Source: JBAZKV01 sp964443545
GTDB taxonomy: Bacteria > Margulisbacteria > WOR-1 > JAKLHX01 > JBAZKV01
Direction: 5' to 3'
DNA length: 54,466 nucleotides
Assembly (NCBI GenBank): GCA_964443545.1
Contig: CAYUCV010000005.1
Coordinates: forward strand, 1 to 54,466
Positions within the stretch are counted from its first letter, which is position 1, and the number at the start of each line of letters is the position of its first letter. The translations under genes and the position numbers were made by a program. The notes under the pieces were generated by a model. The model had not been told where the DNA came from. It worked only from the letters and a program-made list of their open reading frames with translations, and ran no database searches. Shown here one piece after another: positions 1 to 9,453 of the stretch.

Positions 1-58
1 TACGCTTATCTGGGGGATCTCAGAAGAGGATTTACACACTAATCTTGACAGGACCTAA

Positions 59-3000
59 TTGTTGAAAGCGTGTAAGATCATCTTCTGCGGGATACTGGCT
101 TCGCTTGTGTTTGTCGCGCTGGCGCAATATGCGGGTGCTTTTTCTATCCAGACCGGGTACTATGTGGGCACCGGCTTCCCAAAGTCCGTAACAGGAGTTG
201 GATTTAGGCCGGACTTTATCATCATTAAGTCGGACACTACCGCGGGGCGCGCCATCTGGACAAGCTCGGCCATGCCGGCGGGACAATCGGCCAATTTTGA
301 AACAGCGGCGCAAAACTTTTACGGAGCTGTCACTTCCATCGATATTGACGGATTTTCGATAGGCACTGATGTCACGGTCAATACTGCCAATGTCCGCTAT
401 ACCTGGACGGCTTTTGGAGGCAGCGGCAGTTCGGACTTCAAGGTCGGCTCATACACGGGGGACGGCACAGACAGCCGCGACTTAAATATAGGTATTGATC
501 AGCCGGATTTTGTGATCGTCAAGAGGGACGGGGCTTCTCTGGCGGTATGGAACTCTTCGGCGGTAGAAGCCGCAGATTCAACGCATTACTTTACGACCGC
601 TGTGCCTGCTGCCGACAGGATACAGGCCTTTACCTCAACGGGTTTTCAGCTCGGGAGCAATGTTGAAGTTAATGTGGCCGGGGATACCTACTACTATGTC
701 GCTTTCAAAGCCTCCGCAGGTTCTATGAAGGTGGGGAGATATACGGGGACCGGGGTCGGGCACTCGGAGGGCGGGATTGGTTTTAAGCCTGACTTTGTTT
801 TTATCAGGCATGCTACGAATGTTGTGCCGGTATTCAGCACCAATGTCAATTACGGGGACGAGTCCAAATATTTTAACGCCGCGGCAAATCCCAGGGCCTG
901 TATCTCCACTCTTGAGGCGGACGGTTTTTTTGTGGGAAGCGCGGCCAATGTAAATACGAACGCCGTGGTATATCATTATGCGGCTTTTACGGGGGTCCCG
1001 GCGCCGTCGCCCACGGGCAGTTTTAAGATGGTGACGGGTTCTTATACGGGCAACGGCACAAGCCAGTCGATAACCGGTCTCGGGTTTTCCCCGTCCCTGC
1101 TGATGATAAAGAGCGATTCTACGGGAGTTGCCGCGTTCACCCATACCTCGATGGGCGTCAACTCTACGGCCTGTTTTTCTACCGCAACTGGCAATTTTGC
1201 TGAGGGAGTGACCGCTCTCAACAGCGACGGGTTCTCTGTGGGATCAAGCACTGTAGTGAATGCTCTGGGCGTGGTCAACAGGTATACCGCCTTTTACGGC
1301 GCCCCCTCCTCCAATTTTTATGTGGGGGCCTATACAGGGAACGGCCAGGATAACCGCTCGATAACGGGCCTAGGCTTTGAGCCGGACCTTGTGGTGGTAA
1401 AGAGTTACGGGGCAGGTTTCGGGGTCTTTAGGACATCGTCGGCCACCGATGAATATTCCTCATATTTTTCGGCTACAGCCGATACCAACACCAGGATAAA
1501 GGCGCTTGAAAGCGACGGCTTCCGTATAGGGACACATGCGGAGGTCAATACTGCCGCAACACTGTATTTCTTCTTTGCCTTTAAGAATACGGCCGGGGAA
1601 TTCAAAGTAGGGGAGTACGACGGCGACGGGGAAAGCACCCGCTCTATAACAGGTCTGGGCTTCAGGCCCGGGATGGCCTGGATCAAACGGCGCGAAGCAA
1701 GCGCGGGAATCCTAAGGAATTCTACCGTCATGCCGGCGCCCGAACAATCGCAGTATTTTACCGGGGCTGCAAATGCCCTTAACAGGATCAAATCTCTTCA
1801 GAGCGACGGATTTCAGGTGGGCAACGCCAACGAGGCGAACTCGACCACTGCATCTGTTTATAGATATGCCGCCTGGAAAGGCACATCAAAGAGCGTTGGC
1901 TTTCATGTAGAGCCTGTTTCCAGCGAAGCGGGAGCTTCTATAGCGCCTTCGGTCATTGTTAAAGTGCTTGATGACCTTGGCAATATCGATCTTTCCGACA
2001 ATTCCACCTCTGTGACTCTGGCGATAGGCACTAACCCCGGAGGCGGAACGCTTTCTGGTACCACTGTCAGAACGGTTTCGTCCGGGCTGGCGACATTTGC
2101 TGCGATAAGCATAGATAAGACAGGTTCCGGGTACACTCTTGCCGCTTCGGCGTCGGGGCTTACAGGAGCAGCCTCCAATTCTTTTGCAATAACCCCTTCT
2201 TCTCCTGCGGCGCTGAATTTTGTGACCAGGATAACCTCTACTGCTGCAGGCGCGCTTATTACCCCGGAAGTTACAGTAAAAGACGCGCAGGGTAACCTTG
2301 TCACAACAGCCACTAATGAGGTAACGGTGTCAATAGCAAGCAATCCGGGTTCCTCAACGCTGTCCGGCACAGCGGTTAAAAGCGCTGCGGCTGGGATAGC
2401 CACTTTTGAAAGCCTGTCTTTGAATAAGACTGGAGCCGGCTATACCTTACAGGTCTCTTCTTCCGGTCTGACTTCTGCCACATCAGAGGCTTTTGACATA
2501 ACCAACTCTTCGGCTTCTAAACTGGTCTTCTCTTCCCAGCCGCAGACATCGGAAGCAGGAGCTCTTATGACAGCGCCTGTGGTGCAAGTTCAGGACCCGT
2601 ACGGCAACATTGTTGCCTCGGACAATACCACCACTGTTACGATCGCTATCCAGGACAATCCCTCTTCCGGAACACTGTCCGGTACTTTGACCAGGACTGC
2701 CACGGCGGGCGCGGCTTCTTTTACCGAGCTTTCGGTAGACAGGATGGGTTCGGGGTACAGCCTGGCAGCCTCGGCGCCTTATCTTACAGGAACAGTATCC
2801 TCGGCCTTTGATGTTACGACGGAGAGCACAGCTCCTTATGTAAGCGCGGTCTCCCCGTCGGACGAGGCAAAGGGAGTTGAGCTTGACAGCAAGATCAATA
2901 TTAGGTTCTCCAAACCGATGGACCGATCAACTGTTGAAAATTCTTTTGTCCTTAAAGCGGTAAAGGATTACAGGGGCGAAACTATTGACACGACTTTGCC

Positions 3001-3913
3001 TGCTGCTTTTTCCTGGACTTCTGACAGCGCCCTTGAGGTGACCCCGGGCAGCGCCCTTAACAACAATTACACTTACCGGTCCACAATCTCCAAAGAGGCA
3101 AAGAGCAAGACAGGACTGAATTTTGCCGAAGATGTATCTTACAGCTTTTCGGCTGTTTCCAGCAAGACAAGGACCAACGTTTTTCTTGCCACGGACGATA
3201 AGACCAAGCTCACTGTTCCGGCGGATGCTTTGGACCAGGATTTCTATGCGAGAATAAGCATGGATCCCCAGACCAGCCCGATCTATACCAATACTTCCAA
3301 GATCACTGCCGCGTCGGCAAAGTTGAGCGCGGAGCAGGGGGCTCCCAAGACCCTGGTGGACAATTCCCTTAGAGAATTCGTGCTTTTTGATTCTCTTAAC
3401 AGGAGGATAACGGCAGGGCTGAGTTCCGAAGCAACTGTACAGATACCATATGTTGACTCAAACGACGACGGGATAGTGGACGGGACTGGCATAAGGGCTT
3501 CCGCGCTGCGCCTGTCCAGGCTGGACGAGACCAACGGCCTCTGGGTCCTTTATCCCGGATCCGTGGTGGATGCAGCCAATAAAACAGTTGCCGCATCGGT
3601 GAATTCTCTTTCAACTTTTTCGCTTGTGGCTTTAACTTCGGACCTCAGCGGGGTATTTGTTTTTCCAAATCCCTTCAAGCCGGCTTCCGGCCACACTCAG
3701 ATCACTTTCAGCAGCATTGCCACAGATTGCACCATAAGGATCTTCACTATCAAAGGAGAACTGGTAAGGACCATAACGGTGTCCGGCGGCAACGGCCAGT
3801 ATGTTTGGGACGTCAAGAACGATGCGGGAGAGAACGTAATGTCAGGGCTTTACGTTTATCTTGTCAACAGCTCGACCGACTCTAAGACCGGGAAGCTGGT
3901 GATAATAAGATGA
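59..3913 (+). CDS. large secreted/surface repeat protein with six ~97-residue repeats, Ig-like repeats and FlgD-like C-terminus
   Basis: A 1284-residue exported protein starting at TTG, five bases after an AGGA. Residues 1-27 form a signal peptide ending near AGA. Residues 28-612 hold six degenerate repeats of about 97 residues; each opens with a V-G-x-Y-T-G-x-G motif, passes through I-T-G-L-G-F-x-P-D and I-K, and ends in D-G-F-x-V-G and V-N. They resemble a domain seen in phage tail proteins (DUF7483-like), from memory. Three Ig-like repeats (about 613-915) share S-G-x-G-Y-T-L-A-A-S-A-S-G-L-T. An SbsA-like Ig domain follows (about 922-1030, with FSKPMD). The last 85 residues resemble the FlgD/secretion-tail Ig fold (FPNPFKP, SGLYVYLV). 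It overlaps the next gene by four bases (ATGA), so the two are probably co-translated. Ligand and surface role are unknown. Confidence 0.85.
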   Translation: MLKACKIIFCGILASLVFVALAQYAGAFSIQTGYYVGTGFPKSVTGVGFRPDFIIIKSDTTAGRAIWTSSAMPAGQSANFETAAQNFYGAVTSIDIDGFSIGTDVTVNTANVRYTWTAFGGSGSSDFKVGSYTGDGTDSRDLNIGIDQPDFVIVKRDGASLAVWNSSAVEAADSTHYFTTAVPAADRIQAFTSTGFQLGSNVEVNVAGDTYYYVAFKASAGSMKVGRYTGTGVGHSEGGIGFKPDFVFIRHATNVVPVFSTNVNYGDESKYFNAAANPRACISTLEADGFFVGSAANVNTNAVVYHYAAFTGVPAPSPTGSFKMVTGSYTGNGTSQSITGLGFSPSLLMIKSDSTGVAAFTHTSMGVNSTACFSTATGNFAEGVTALNSDGFSVGSSTVVNALGVVNRYTAFYGAPSSNFYVGAYTGNGQDNRSITGLGFEPDLVVVKSYGAGFGVFRTSSATDEYSSYFSATADTNTRIKALESDGFRIGTHAEVNTAATLYFFFAFKNTAGEFKVGEYDGDGESTRSITGLGFRPGMAWIKRREASAGILRNSTVMPAPEQSQYFTGAANALNRIKSLQSDGFQVGNANEANSTTASVYRYAAWKGTSKSVGFHVEPVSSEAGASIAPSVIVKVLDDLGNIDLSDNSTSVTLAIGTNPGGGTLSGTTVRTVSSGLATFAAISIDKTGSGYTLAASASGLTGAASNSFAITPSSPAALNFVTRITSTAAGALITPEVTVKDAQGNLVTTATNEVTVSIASNPGSSTLSGTAVKSAAAGIATFESLSLNKTGAGYTLQVSSSGLTSATSEAFDITNSSASKLVFSSQPQTSEAGALMTAPVVQVQDPYGNIVASDNTTTVTIAIQDNPSSGTLSGTLTRTATAGAASFTELSVDRMGSGYSLAASAPYLTGTVSSAFDVTTESTAPYVSAVSPSDEAKGVELDSKINIRFSKPMDRSTVENSFVLKAVKDYRGETIDTTLPAAFSWTSDSALEVTPGSALNNNYTYRSTISKEAKSKTGLNFAEDVSYSFSAVSSKTRTNVFLATDDKTKLTVPADALDQDFYARISMDPQTSPIYTNTSKITAASAKLSAEQGAPKTLVDNSLREFVLFDSLNRRITAGLSSEATVQIPYVDSNDDGIVDGTGIRASALRLSRLDETNGLWVLYPGSVVDAANKTVAASVNSLSTFSLVALTSDLSGVFVFPNPFKPASGHTQITFSSIATDCTIRIFTIKGELVRTITVSGGNGQYVWDVKNDAGENVMSGLYVYLVNSSTDSKTGKLVIIR

Positions 3914-5373
3914 AGAAATACACCGCACCCATAACAAGGATCGCTGTGTTTGCGCTGGCAGTGTTGCTGACAGCGCCATTATTCTCCGCTCCTTCCCTTG
4001 CAGGGACAGGCGGTTCCTACGGGCTGGAGTTCTTAAAGCTGTACGGCGGCAGCAGGCCTCTTGCAATGGGCGAGGCTTACACTGCGGTGGCTGACGATAC
4101 CTCCTCCATCATATTTAACCCGGCGGGCCTTAATTTTGTGAACGCCTTTCAAATCCAGGCGATGTCAAACCAGTGGTTTTCGGGCATCAGCCAGAGAATG
4201 GCTCTTGCCGCATTCCCGATAGGCTTTGGGGTACTGGGAATCGGCTATACCGATCTTAATTCCGGGGATATACTGGGCTACAGCAATACGGGCACGGCAG
4301 AGGCGGTCTTTTCGACGGCGTCAAATGCGGTAATAGTTTCATACGCGTCAAAATTCAGGGAAGACTTGTTTTACGGCGTTTCGATAAAAGGGATCTCGGA
4401 AAAGCTGGAAAGCTTTACCGGCTCATCCTTTGGCGCCGACCTGGGCATCAAGTATATAATGAACAGCGACCTGCATCTTGGGGCTTCGGTACTGAACCTT
4501 GGTCCGGGGCTTAGGTTTGATCAGGAAACGACCCCTTTGCCCATCACGATAAGGGGCGGCGCTTCTTACAATGCTAAAGTATTTGAAAAGGACCTCAAAC
4601 TGGCCGCGGATGTTGTCCTGTATTCCGACAGCAATAAGTTCAATCTTGGCGCAGAATATAAACCTCACGAGATACTTGCGTTGCGGGCAGGGCTTTACGG
4701 GCGTAATCTGCGTGCAGGTGCAGGCCTGACCACTAAACCTGTAGTGATAGATTACTCTTTTGCCCCGGATGCGAATTTGGGAGCGACCCATCAGATCAGC
4801 CTTACCTTTTTCCTGCAGGGGGAGGATCCCATCAAAAAGTCCATTGTCGAGAACCTGGCGCAGGCAAAAGCATATTACAAGGCCAGCGATTACTCTAATG
4901 CCATTGTCAAATATGAAAGGGTCCTTCAACTGGAACCGCTTAACGAAGAAGCAAAGAGCGGTCTCGTAAAATCGCAGCAGGAACTAAACCTTACCACATA
5001 CAGGTTCATTGCCCTTCGCCAGAAAACAGAAATGGAAGAGTTCACAAAAGAAATGCTCCAGAAGGGCAAGGCTTTTATGGGCCAGGGCAGATATTCTGAT
5101 GCAGTTATCGTATATTCTGAGATATTGAAGGTTGATCCTACAAATATGGAGGTTCTGCGGCAGCAGGACCAGGCAAGGGCCAGACTGCAGGAAAGGCTGA
5201 ATACCAAGAACAAACTGGAATCAAAGGAAGATGTGGCTGAGGCCATGAAGCATATCTCCCTGTCCCAGTTTGAGGCCGCCAGAGAGAAGCTCGCCAGCGC
5301 CCTGTCAAAGGACCCCGAGAACAGGCAGGCGATAGACCTTATGTCCAAGATAAAGTTTCTTGAAAAAAATTAG
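3910..5373 (+). CDS. PorV/PorQ-family outer-membrane protein with C-terminal TPR repeats
   Basis: A 487-residue protein with a signal peptide (about 1-31). The mature N-terminus carries the PorV/PorQ (UPF0164) signature: G-G-S-R-P-L-A-M-G-E-A-Y-T-A-V-A-D-D followed by N-P-A-G-L. Residues to about 310 are strand-rich and glycine-rich, as expected of an outer-membrane barrel. From about 315 the sequence turns helical and contains TPR units (A-x-x-Y-x-x-A-I-x-x-Y-E-R-V-L-x-x-E-P), presumably periplasmic. Known relatives (PorV) work with type IX secretion in Bacteroidetes, but no other Por component is present here, so secretion is only suggested by the FlgD-like tail of the upstream protein. It overlaps that gene by ATGA and lies 12 bases before the ATPase gene. 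Confidence 0.85.
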   Translation: MKKYTAPITRIAVFALAVLLTAPLFSAPSLAGTGGSYGLEFLKLYGGSRPLAMGEAYTAVADDTSSIIFNPAGLNFVNAFQIQAMSNQWFSGISQRMALAAFPIGFGVLGIGYTDLNSGDILGYSNTGTAEAVFSTASNAVIVSYASKFREDLFYGVSIKGISEKLESFTGSSFGADLGIKYIMNSDLHLGASVLNLGPGLRFDQETTPLPITIRGGASYNAKVFEKDLKLAADVVLYSDSNKFNLGAEYKPHEILALRAGLYGRNLRAGAGLTTKPVVIDYSFAPDANLGATHQISLTFFLQGEDPIKKSIVENLAQAKAYYKASDYSNAIVKYERVLQLEPLNEEAKSGLVKSQQELNLTTYRFIALRQKTEMEEFTKEMLQKGKAFMGQGRYSDAVIVYSEILKVDPTNMEVLRQQDQARARLQERLNTKNKLESKEDVAEAMKHISLSQFEAAREKLASALSKDPENRQAIDLMSKIKFLEKN

Positions 5374-5385
5374 GAGAAAGATATT

Positions 5386-7062
5386 ATGGGTGCTTTTTCT
5401 CTCAGATTGAGGCAGGGCGCGACAGCAATGCTGCTGCTGTCCGTTCTATGCTCCGTCTGCTTTGCTACAAGTGTTAGCGACCTTTATGATGAAGCAAGCG
5501 GCAAATATCTTATCGGAGATATCAGCGGCGCTCTTTCCACCTTGCAAAAGGTCCTGATAATTGAACCCAACAACTCAAGAGCTATCGGGCTTATGAGGCA
5601 GATAAAAAAAGACACTTCGGGAACTGCCGAACAGCCGGCTCCCAAAGCCGAATCTCCCGCGTCAGTGTCCCCTCCAGTAACACGGGAGCGTCCCGCAAGA
5701 GAAATCCCGGCGGCAAGGCCTGTTGACAGACCTTCGGCAAAAACCGCGAAGCAGAACGAGATTACTTTGGCGGCACAGTCCGCTCTTGCGGCAGCCAGAG
5801 GATATATCTCTGCCGGCCAGTATGAGGAGGCAAGGGGAGAGCTGAACACGGTCCTAAGGCTTATGCCCGGGCACAAGGAGGCCACGGCAAAGCTGCAGGA
5901 AATAGATGCTGTAATAAAACAGAAACTGAGCACAAGGACAGCCCAGTGGAACATGCTCTTTTATCTGGCCATAGCCTTTGGTGTTTTGTCTTTATCTGGT
6001 TTTATCCTCTACTATCTGGCATCCAGCACCGACTTCTTGGCCGGTTTTGCCAAAAAGTTCAAGAAAAAAGCCCATATGTGCCCGGAATGCGGCAAAAAGA
6101 ACCCGTCCAGGGCAGAGTTCTGCATCTATTGCGGCACCAGGATGAAGGTAACTCTGCTGACGGGAAAGCAGGCGGAGTGGTTTGCCAAATTTAACTGGAA
6201 AAAGAACCCGTTCAGTCTCAGCGTTATCCCCGATACATTTTCGGGGCATAAGGCGGAGATAGCTATGATAATGCAGAAGATCAATTCGAAAGCGGGCCAT
6301 GTGCTTATTGTCGGAGGCCTTGGTACAGGAAAGAGCACTCTTCTAAGGTATATCGAAACCAACCTGCAGGACCCGTTCAATCCCATTTATATAATGAGGC
6401 CGCCCGAGCAGAACGGCGACGCTATCAATCTGATAGCCTCAACTCTGGCGGGGAAAACCAACAGGACCCATAAGTATTCGCTTATGGACCTGCAGGCGCT
6501 TTGCGAAAAGCACAAGGACAAAGTGCTCATAATACTTGTTGACGAGGCTCACGAATGCAACGAGGATTTTGAACAATTTCTCAGGTCGCTGGGGGATTTC
6601 CAGAACGTGTATCTTGTTTTTGCCGGCATCTCGCAGACAAGGGAAAAATTCAAGAGGGACATGCCCGCCCTGTTTGACAGGATAGTGGATACTATCTGGC
6701 TGGGTTCTCTTAACCAGGAGGAAGTCAAAGAACTTATTCAAAAGAGGATCATCGATGCAGGAGGAGCAGGCATCACGCCGTTCACAGGGGCCGCGATATA
6801 CGAAATATACAGTTTGAGCTCAGGCATACCAAGGGGAGTTCTCAAGATCTGCGACTGGATCATTACTGAGGCAGTGGAAAAGAACTATACCATGATAGAC
6901 AAAGACCAGGTATCGCTGTACAAGGCTTCCCTTGCATCAGGAGGAGTGGAAAAGGCAATCGAAGCCAAAAAAGTGTCAGATTCTCCGGAACCTCAGCAGG
7001 AGCCGGGCAAGCCTGTTCTTTCTGTTGCTCCTTCTGGGGTGGAACAGGCGGGAGCAAAATGA
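5386..7062 (+). CDS. membrane-anchored ExeA/GspA-like AAA ATPase with TPR and zinc ribbon
   Basis: A 558-residue protein with AGGAG just before ATG. In order: an N-terminal signal or anchor (about 10-28), a TPR pair (30-70), a Pro/Ala-rich linker (80-120), another TPR unit (130-180), a membrane helix (189-211), a zinc ribbon with C232, C235, C246 and C249, and an ExeA/GspA-type ATPase domain. The Walker A motif is GGLGTGKST (310-318) and Walker B is LIILVDEAHE (381-390). ExeA-like ATPases move or remodel envelope secretion machinery. The topology places TPRs outside and the ATPase inside, so it could link cytoplasmic energy to the surface proteins encoded upstream. It overlaps the response regulator gene by four bases. 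The substrate is unknown. Confidence 0.85.
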   Translation: MGAFSLRLRQGATAMLLLSVLCSVCFATSVSDLYDEASGKYLIGDISGALSTLQKVLIIEPNNSRAIGLMRQIKKDTSGTAEQPAPKAESPASVSPPVTRERPAREIPAARPVDRPSAKTAKQNEITLAAQSALAAARGYISAGQYEEARGELNTVLRLMPGHKEATAKLQEIDAVIKQKLSTRTAQWNMLFYLAIAFGVLSLSGFILYYLASSTDFLAGFAKKFKKKAHMCPECGKKNPSRAEFCIYCGTRMKVTLLTGKQAEWFAKFNWKKNPFSLSVIPDTFSGHKAEIAMIMQKINSKAGHVLIVGGLGTGKSTLLRYIETNLQDPFNPIYIMRPPEQNGDAINLIASTLAGKTNRTHKYSLMDLQALCEKHKDKVLIILVDEAHECNEDFEQFLRSLGDFQNVYLVFAGISQTREKFKRDMPALFDRIVDTIWLGSLNQEEVKELIQKRIIDAGGAGITPFTGAAIYEIYSLSSGIPRGVLKICDWIITEAVEKNYTMIDKDQVSLYKASLASGGVEKAIEAKKVSDSPEPQQEPGKPVLSVAPSGVEQAGAK

Positions 7063-7430
7063 CGGACATACTGATAGTTGATGACGATAAAGAGCTGTCT
7101 TGCCTTTTGCAGGAATACCTGAAGTCCGTCAATTACTCCAGCGAGGTGGTCAACAGCGGAGAAGAAGCGCTCACGGTTTTGAGCAAAACGATGCCCCTCA
7201 TGGTCCTTCTGGATATAATGCTTCCGATTGTGGACGGATACGAGGTGTGCAGAAAGATAAGAGCGGACGAAAAGACCAGGCTGCTTCCCGTTGTTTTTAT
7301 GACGGCGCTTGATGTGCCCAGGCTTATAGAAAAATGCTACAAAGCAGGGGGAAATGACGTTGTCATGAAACCTCTGGACCATACGGACCTGCTAGGCAAG
7401 ATAAAAAAGTATATCCCTGCCAACAACTAG
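7059..7430 (+). CDS. single-domain CheY-like response regulator
   Basis: A 123-residue stand-alone receiver domain. The acidic pocket is D8-D9-D10, the phospho-acceptor is D52 (L-L-D-I-M-L-P), the switch threonine is T82 (F-M-T-A) and the conserved lysine is K104 followed by P105. There is no output domain, so it probably acts by protein contact. It overlaps the ATPase gene by ATGA, which suggests that phosphorylation controls the ATPase or the surface apparatus in this operon. No histidine kinase is present in the window. The stop codon overlaps the convergent transporter gene by four bases around CTAG. Confidence 0.9.
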   Translation: MTDILIVDDDKELSCLLQEYLKSVNYSSEVVNSGEEALTVLSKTMPLMVLLDIMLPIVDGYEVCRKIRADEKTRLLPVVFMTALDVPRLIEKCYKAGGNDVVMKPLDHTDLLGKIKKYIPANN

Positions 7431-8659
7431 ATCTTTCCAAAAAACACCATTCCAAGATATACTGCCGCTACTATTATTATGCCTGATACCGAGATAAGGG
7501 CGATCATGTTCAAAATAGGGCTGTTTACATGCTTTCCCATCAGCCCTTTCTTGTTGGCCAGAAGCAGAATAAAAACCAGCAATACAGGCGTTATTAGCCC
7601 TGCCACTACCTGAGCGGTGATGACCAGCGGAAATATCGGGATCCCCGGGATAAGGATGAACAAAGCCCCCAGAACTATTAGAGAAGTGAAGATCCTGTAG
7701 AATGCCGGAGCATCTTCGGGGTTTTTGTTCAATCCATTTTCAAAGCCGAATGCTTCGCACATGGCATATGCCGTTGTAAGCGGAAGAAGAAAAGAAGTGA
7801 GGATCGCAGCGGCCAGAAGACCTACGGCAAACAGCACAAAAGCAAAATCCCCCGCCAGAGGGCGCAGCGCCATGGCGGCGTCCGAAATGTCGTTTATCAT
7901 TATCCCGTTCTTAAAGAGCGTGGCAGCGCAGGCCGTAATGATAAAGAACGATATGGCGTAGTCGGAAAGGAAAGAACTAAGCCAAACCTCCCACCTCACA
8001 AAATTAATGTGCTTTTTGGTCAGACCCTTGTCAACTATCATGGATTGCAGAAAAAAGAGCATCCAGGGAGCTATGGTCGTTCCTACAAATGCTACCATTA
8101 GCATCAGGTAATCCCTGTTGGCCTGCACGGAAGGGATAAAGGTGTGTTTTATCACGGATCCCCAGTCGGGTTGTGCCAGTATCGCCGATCCTATATAGCT
8201 GAGCACGACCATCGAAATAACAAGCAGGCCCCGTTCAACTATCTTGTAGGTGCCCTTGTGGACGAGATACCATATTGCAAGTGTCATCATCGGGACGAAC
8301 AGATATCTTGAAATGCCGAACATCTCGATGCCGCCGGCAAGCCCCCCAAAGTTTGAGATGGTAGTTGCGGTGTTGGCCAGAAAAAGGCAGAGAGCCGAAA
8401 AAGCCGCCCATTTGAGCCCGAAATTCTCCCTGATCAAGTCCATCAACCCCTTGCCTGTCACCACTCCCATTCTGGCGCACATGTCAAGCACCACCGTAAG
8501 CGCCACCGTTATCATTAGCAGGACCCACAAAAAACTGTATCCAAAATGGGCCCCTGCGGCTGAATTGCTGGCTATGCCGCCGACATCATTGTCGCCTATG
8601 GCCGTTAAAAGCCCCGGCCCGATAAGCGAAAAGAACAGAAATATCCTTGCAAGTTTCAA
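7427..8659 (-). CDS. NRAMP-family divalent metal transporter with altered metal site (NRMT-like)
   Basis: A 410-residue polytopic membrane protein of the NRAMP/SLC11 fold, about 11 helices. The start is TTG: GGAGG (8667-8671) lies seven bases upstream, and no ATG fits. In canonical NRAMP the metal site is D-P-G-N in helix 1 and M-P-H in helix 6. Here helix 1 reads D25-V-G-G28 and helix 6 reads A197-P-W199. The Asp remains, but the Asn is Gly, the soft-metal-selective Met is Ala and the His is Trp. Loss of the Met is the pattern described for NRAMP-related magnesium transporters, so Mg2+ or Mn2+ uptake is more likely than Fe2+. Substrate is inferred only. Confidence 0.85.
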   Translation of the reverse strand: MKLARIFLFFSLIGPGLLTAIGDNDVGGIASNSAAGAHFGYSFLWVLLMITVALTVVLDMCARMGVVTGKGLMDLIRENFGLKWAAFSALCLFLANTATTISNFGGLAGGIEMFGISRYLFVPMMTLAIWYLVHKGTYKIVERGLLVISMVVLSYIGSAILAQPDWGSVIKHTFIPSVQANRDYLMLMVAFVGTTIAPWMLFFLQSMIVDKGLTKKHINFVRWEVWLSSFLSDYAISFFIITACAATLFKNGIMINDISDAAMALRPLAGDFAFVLFAVGLLAAAILTSFLLPLTTAYAMCEAFGFENGLNKNPEDAPAFYRIFTSLIVLGALFILIPGIPIFPLVITAQVVAGLITPVLLVFILLLANKKGLMGKHVNSPILNMIALISVSGIIIVAAVYLGMVFFGKI

Positions 8660-8689
8660 AAAACATCCTCCAAACGAGATCTTGCTTCC

Positions 8690-9400
8690 TTACTTTTTAT
8701 ACGCGAGGCTGCTGTCATAGGCCTCATCCCATTGAAAGGCCTCATAATTTGAATCATCTGCATAAGAGCCGGTAGGATAAGTCCCGTCAAAAGCGACCCA
8801 GGCCCCGTTAAGATAGACCTCAGCTCGAAAGTGCTTATAGGTCTCTCTAATTTTTGGGAAAATGGTGTCGTAAGAGAAGTTAAGATTTCTAGCGGTGAGT
8901 TTTATGCTAAGGGTATTATATTCTGATGGAGAAAGGCCCCTGTCCCCGCCCGGGGTCCCCGACAGGTACTCTTTCCAGGCGGCTATTCTTACGGTAAGGC
9001 CGTAGCTTTCTGCAACAGAGGCAAAGACCGCAGCAAAATCCCAGCAGACCCCGTAGATCTTCTGTGTTCCTGCCTCTTCCAGCGTGCGCTCCAGGATCAT
9101 TTCTGAAACCGGATATATGCCCGGCATTATAAAGTTCCACCTCATCGGATAGGACACATCCGCTTTAATGTCAGGGGTGGCATATTTCATCTTTTGTCCC
9201 TGCCAGGCAAGTATATTGCCCGCTGTTTCTGCCTCGTTGGTGCCTTCGAGCCCGGTTGCTGCGATCGAGCTCAGTTGTGCAGCGGTTAGGGCGTGATAGG
9301 GGGCGGATATCTCCAGCTTTCCGGCTGAAGGATCTATACTTGAACAGCCGGAAAACAGAGCCGCAGCCAGGAATAATGCCGCCAGAAAAGCAGTTTTCAT
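8690..9400 (-). CDS. transglutaminase-like domain lipoprotein
   Basis: About 236 residues with a lipoprotein signal (MKTAFLAALFLAAALFSGC), the lipobox Cys being residue 19 from this start. The transglutaminase-like core shows the catalytic Cys in V-C-W-D-F-A-A-V-F-A, then H-F-R-A-E-V-Y-L and V-A-F-D-G-T-Y supplying His and Asp. Such proteins are cysteine-protease-fold enzymes of the cell envelope; the real substrate is unknown. No Shine-Dalgarno is visible. An extended -10 (TGA-TAAAAT, -10 at 9411-9416) lies ten bases upstream of this ATG, which favours it over an in-frame ATG at 9412. It is divergent from miaB. Confidence 0.8.
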   Translation of the reverse strand: MKTAFLAALFLAAALFSGCSSIDPSAGKLEISAPYHALTAAQLSSIAATGLEGTNEAETAGNILAWQGQKMKYATPDIKADVSYPMRWNFIMPGIYPVSEMILERTLEEAGTQKIYGVCWDFAAVFASVAESYGLTVRIAAWKEYLSGTPGGDRGLSPSEYNTLSIKLTARNLNFSYDTIFPKIRETYKHFRAEVYLNGAWVAFDGTYPTGSYADDSNYEAFQWDEAYDSSLAYKK

Positions 9401-9453
9401 GACAAAACCCATTTTATCACGACGCAATAGAGAAAGTGCGTTAGAATTAGTGT

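Noticed and set aside
1..58. A gene at the left edge
   Set aside because: The short stretch shows no coding signal I can support; it ends with the SD of the gene at 59.
635..1144. Antisense open frames inside the large repeat gene and other long genes
   Set aside because: They lie opposite genes with clear homology or signal peptides, have no SD and no family resemblance.
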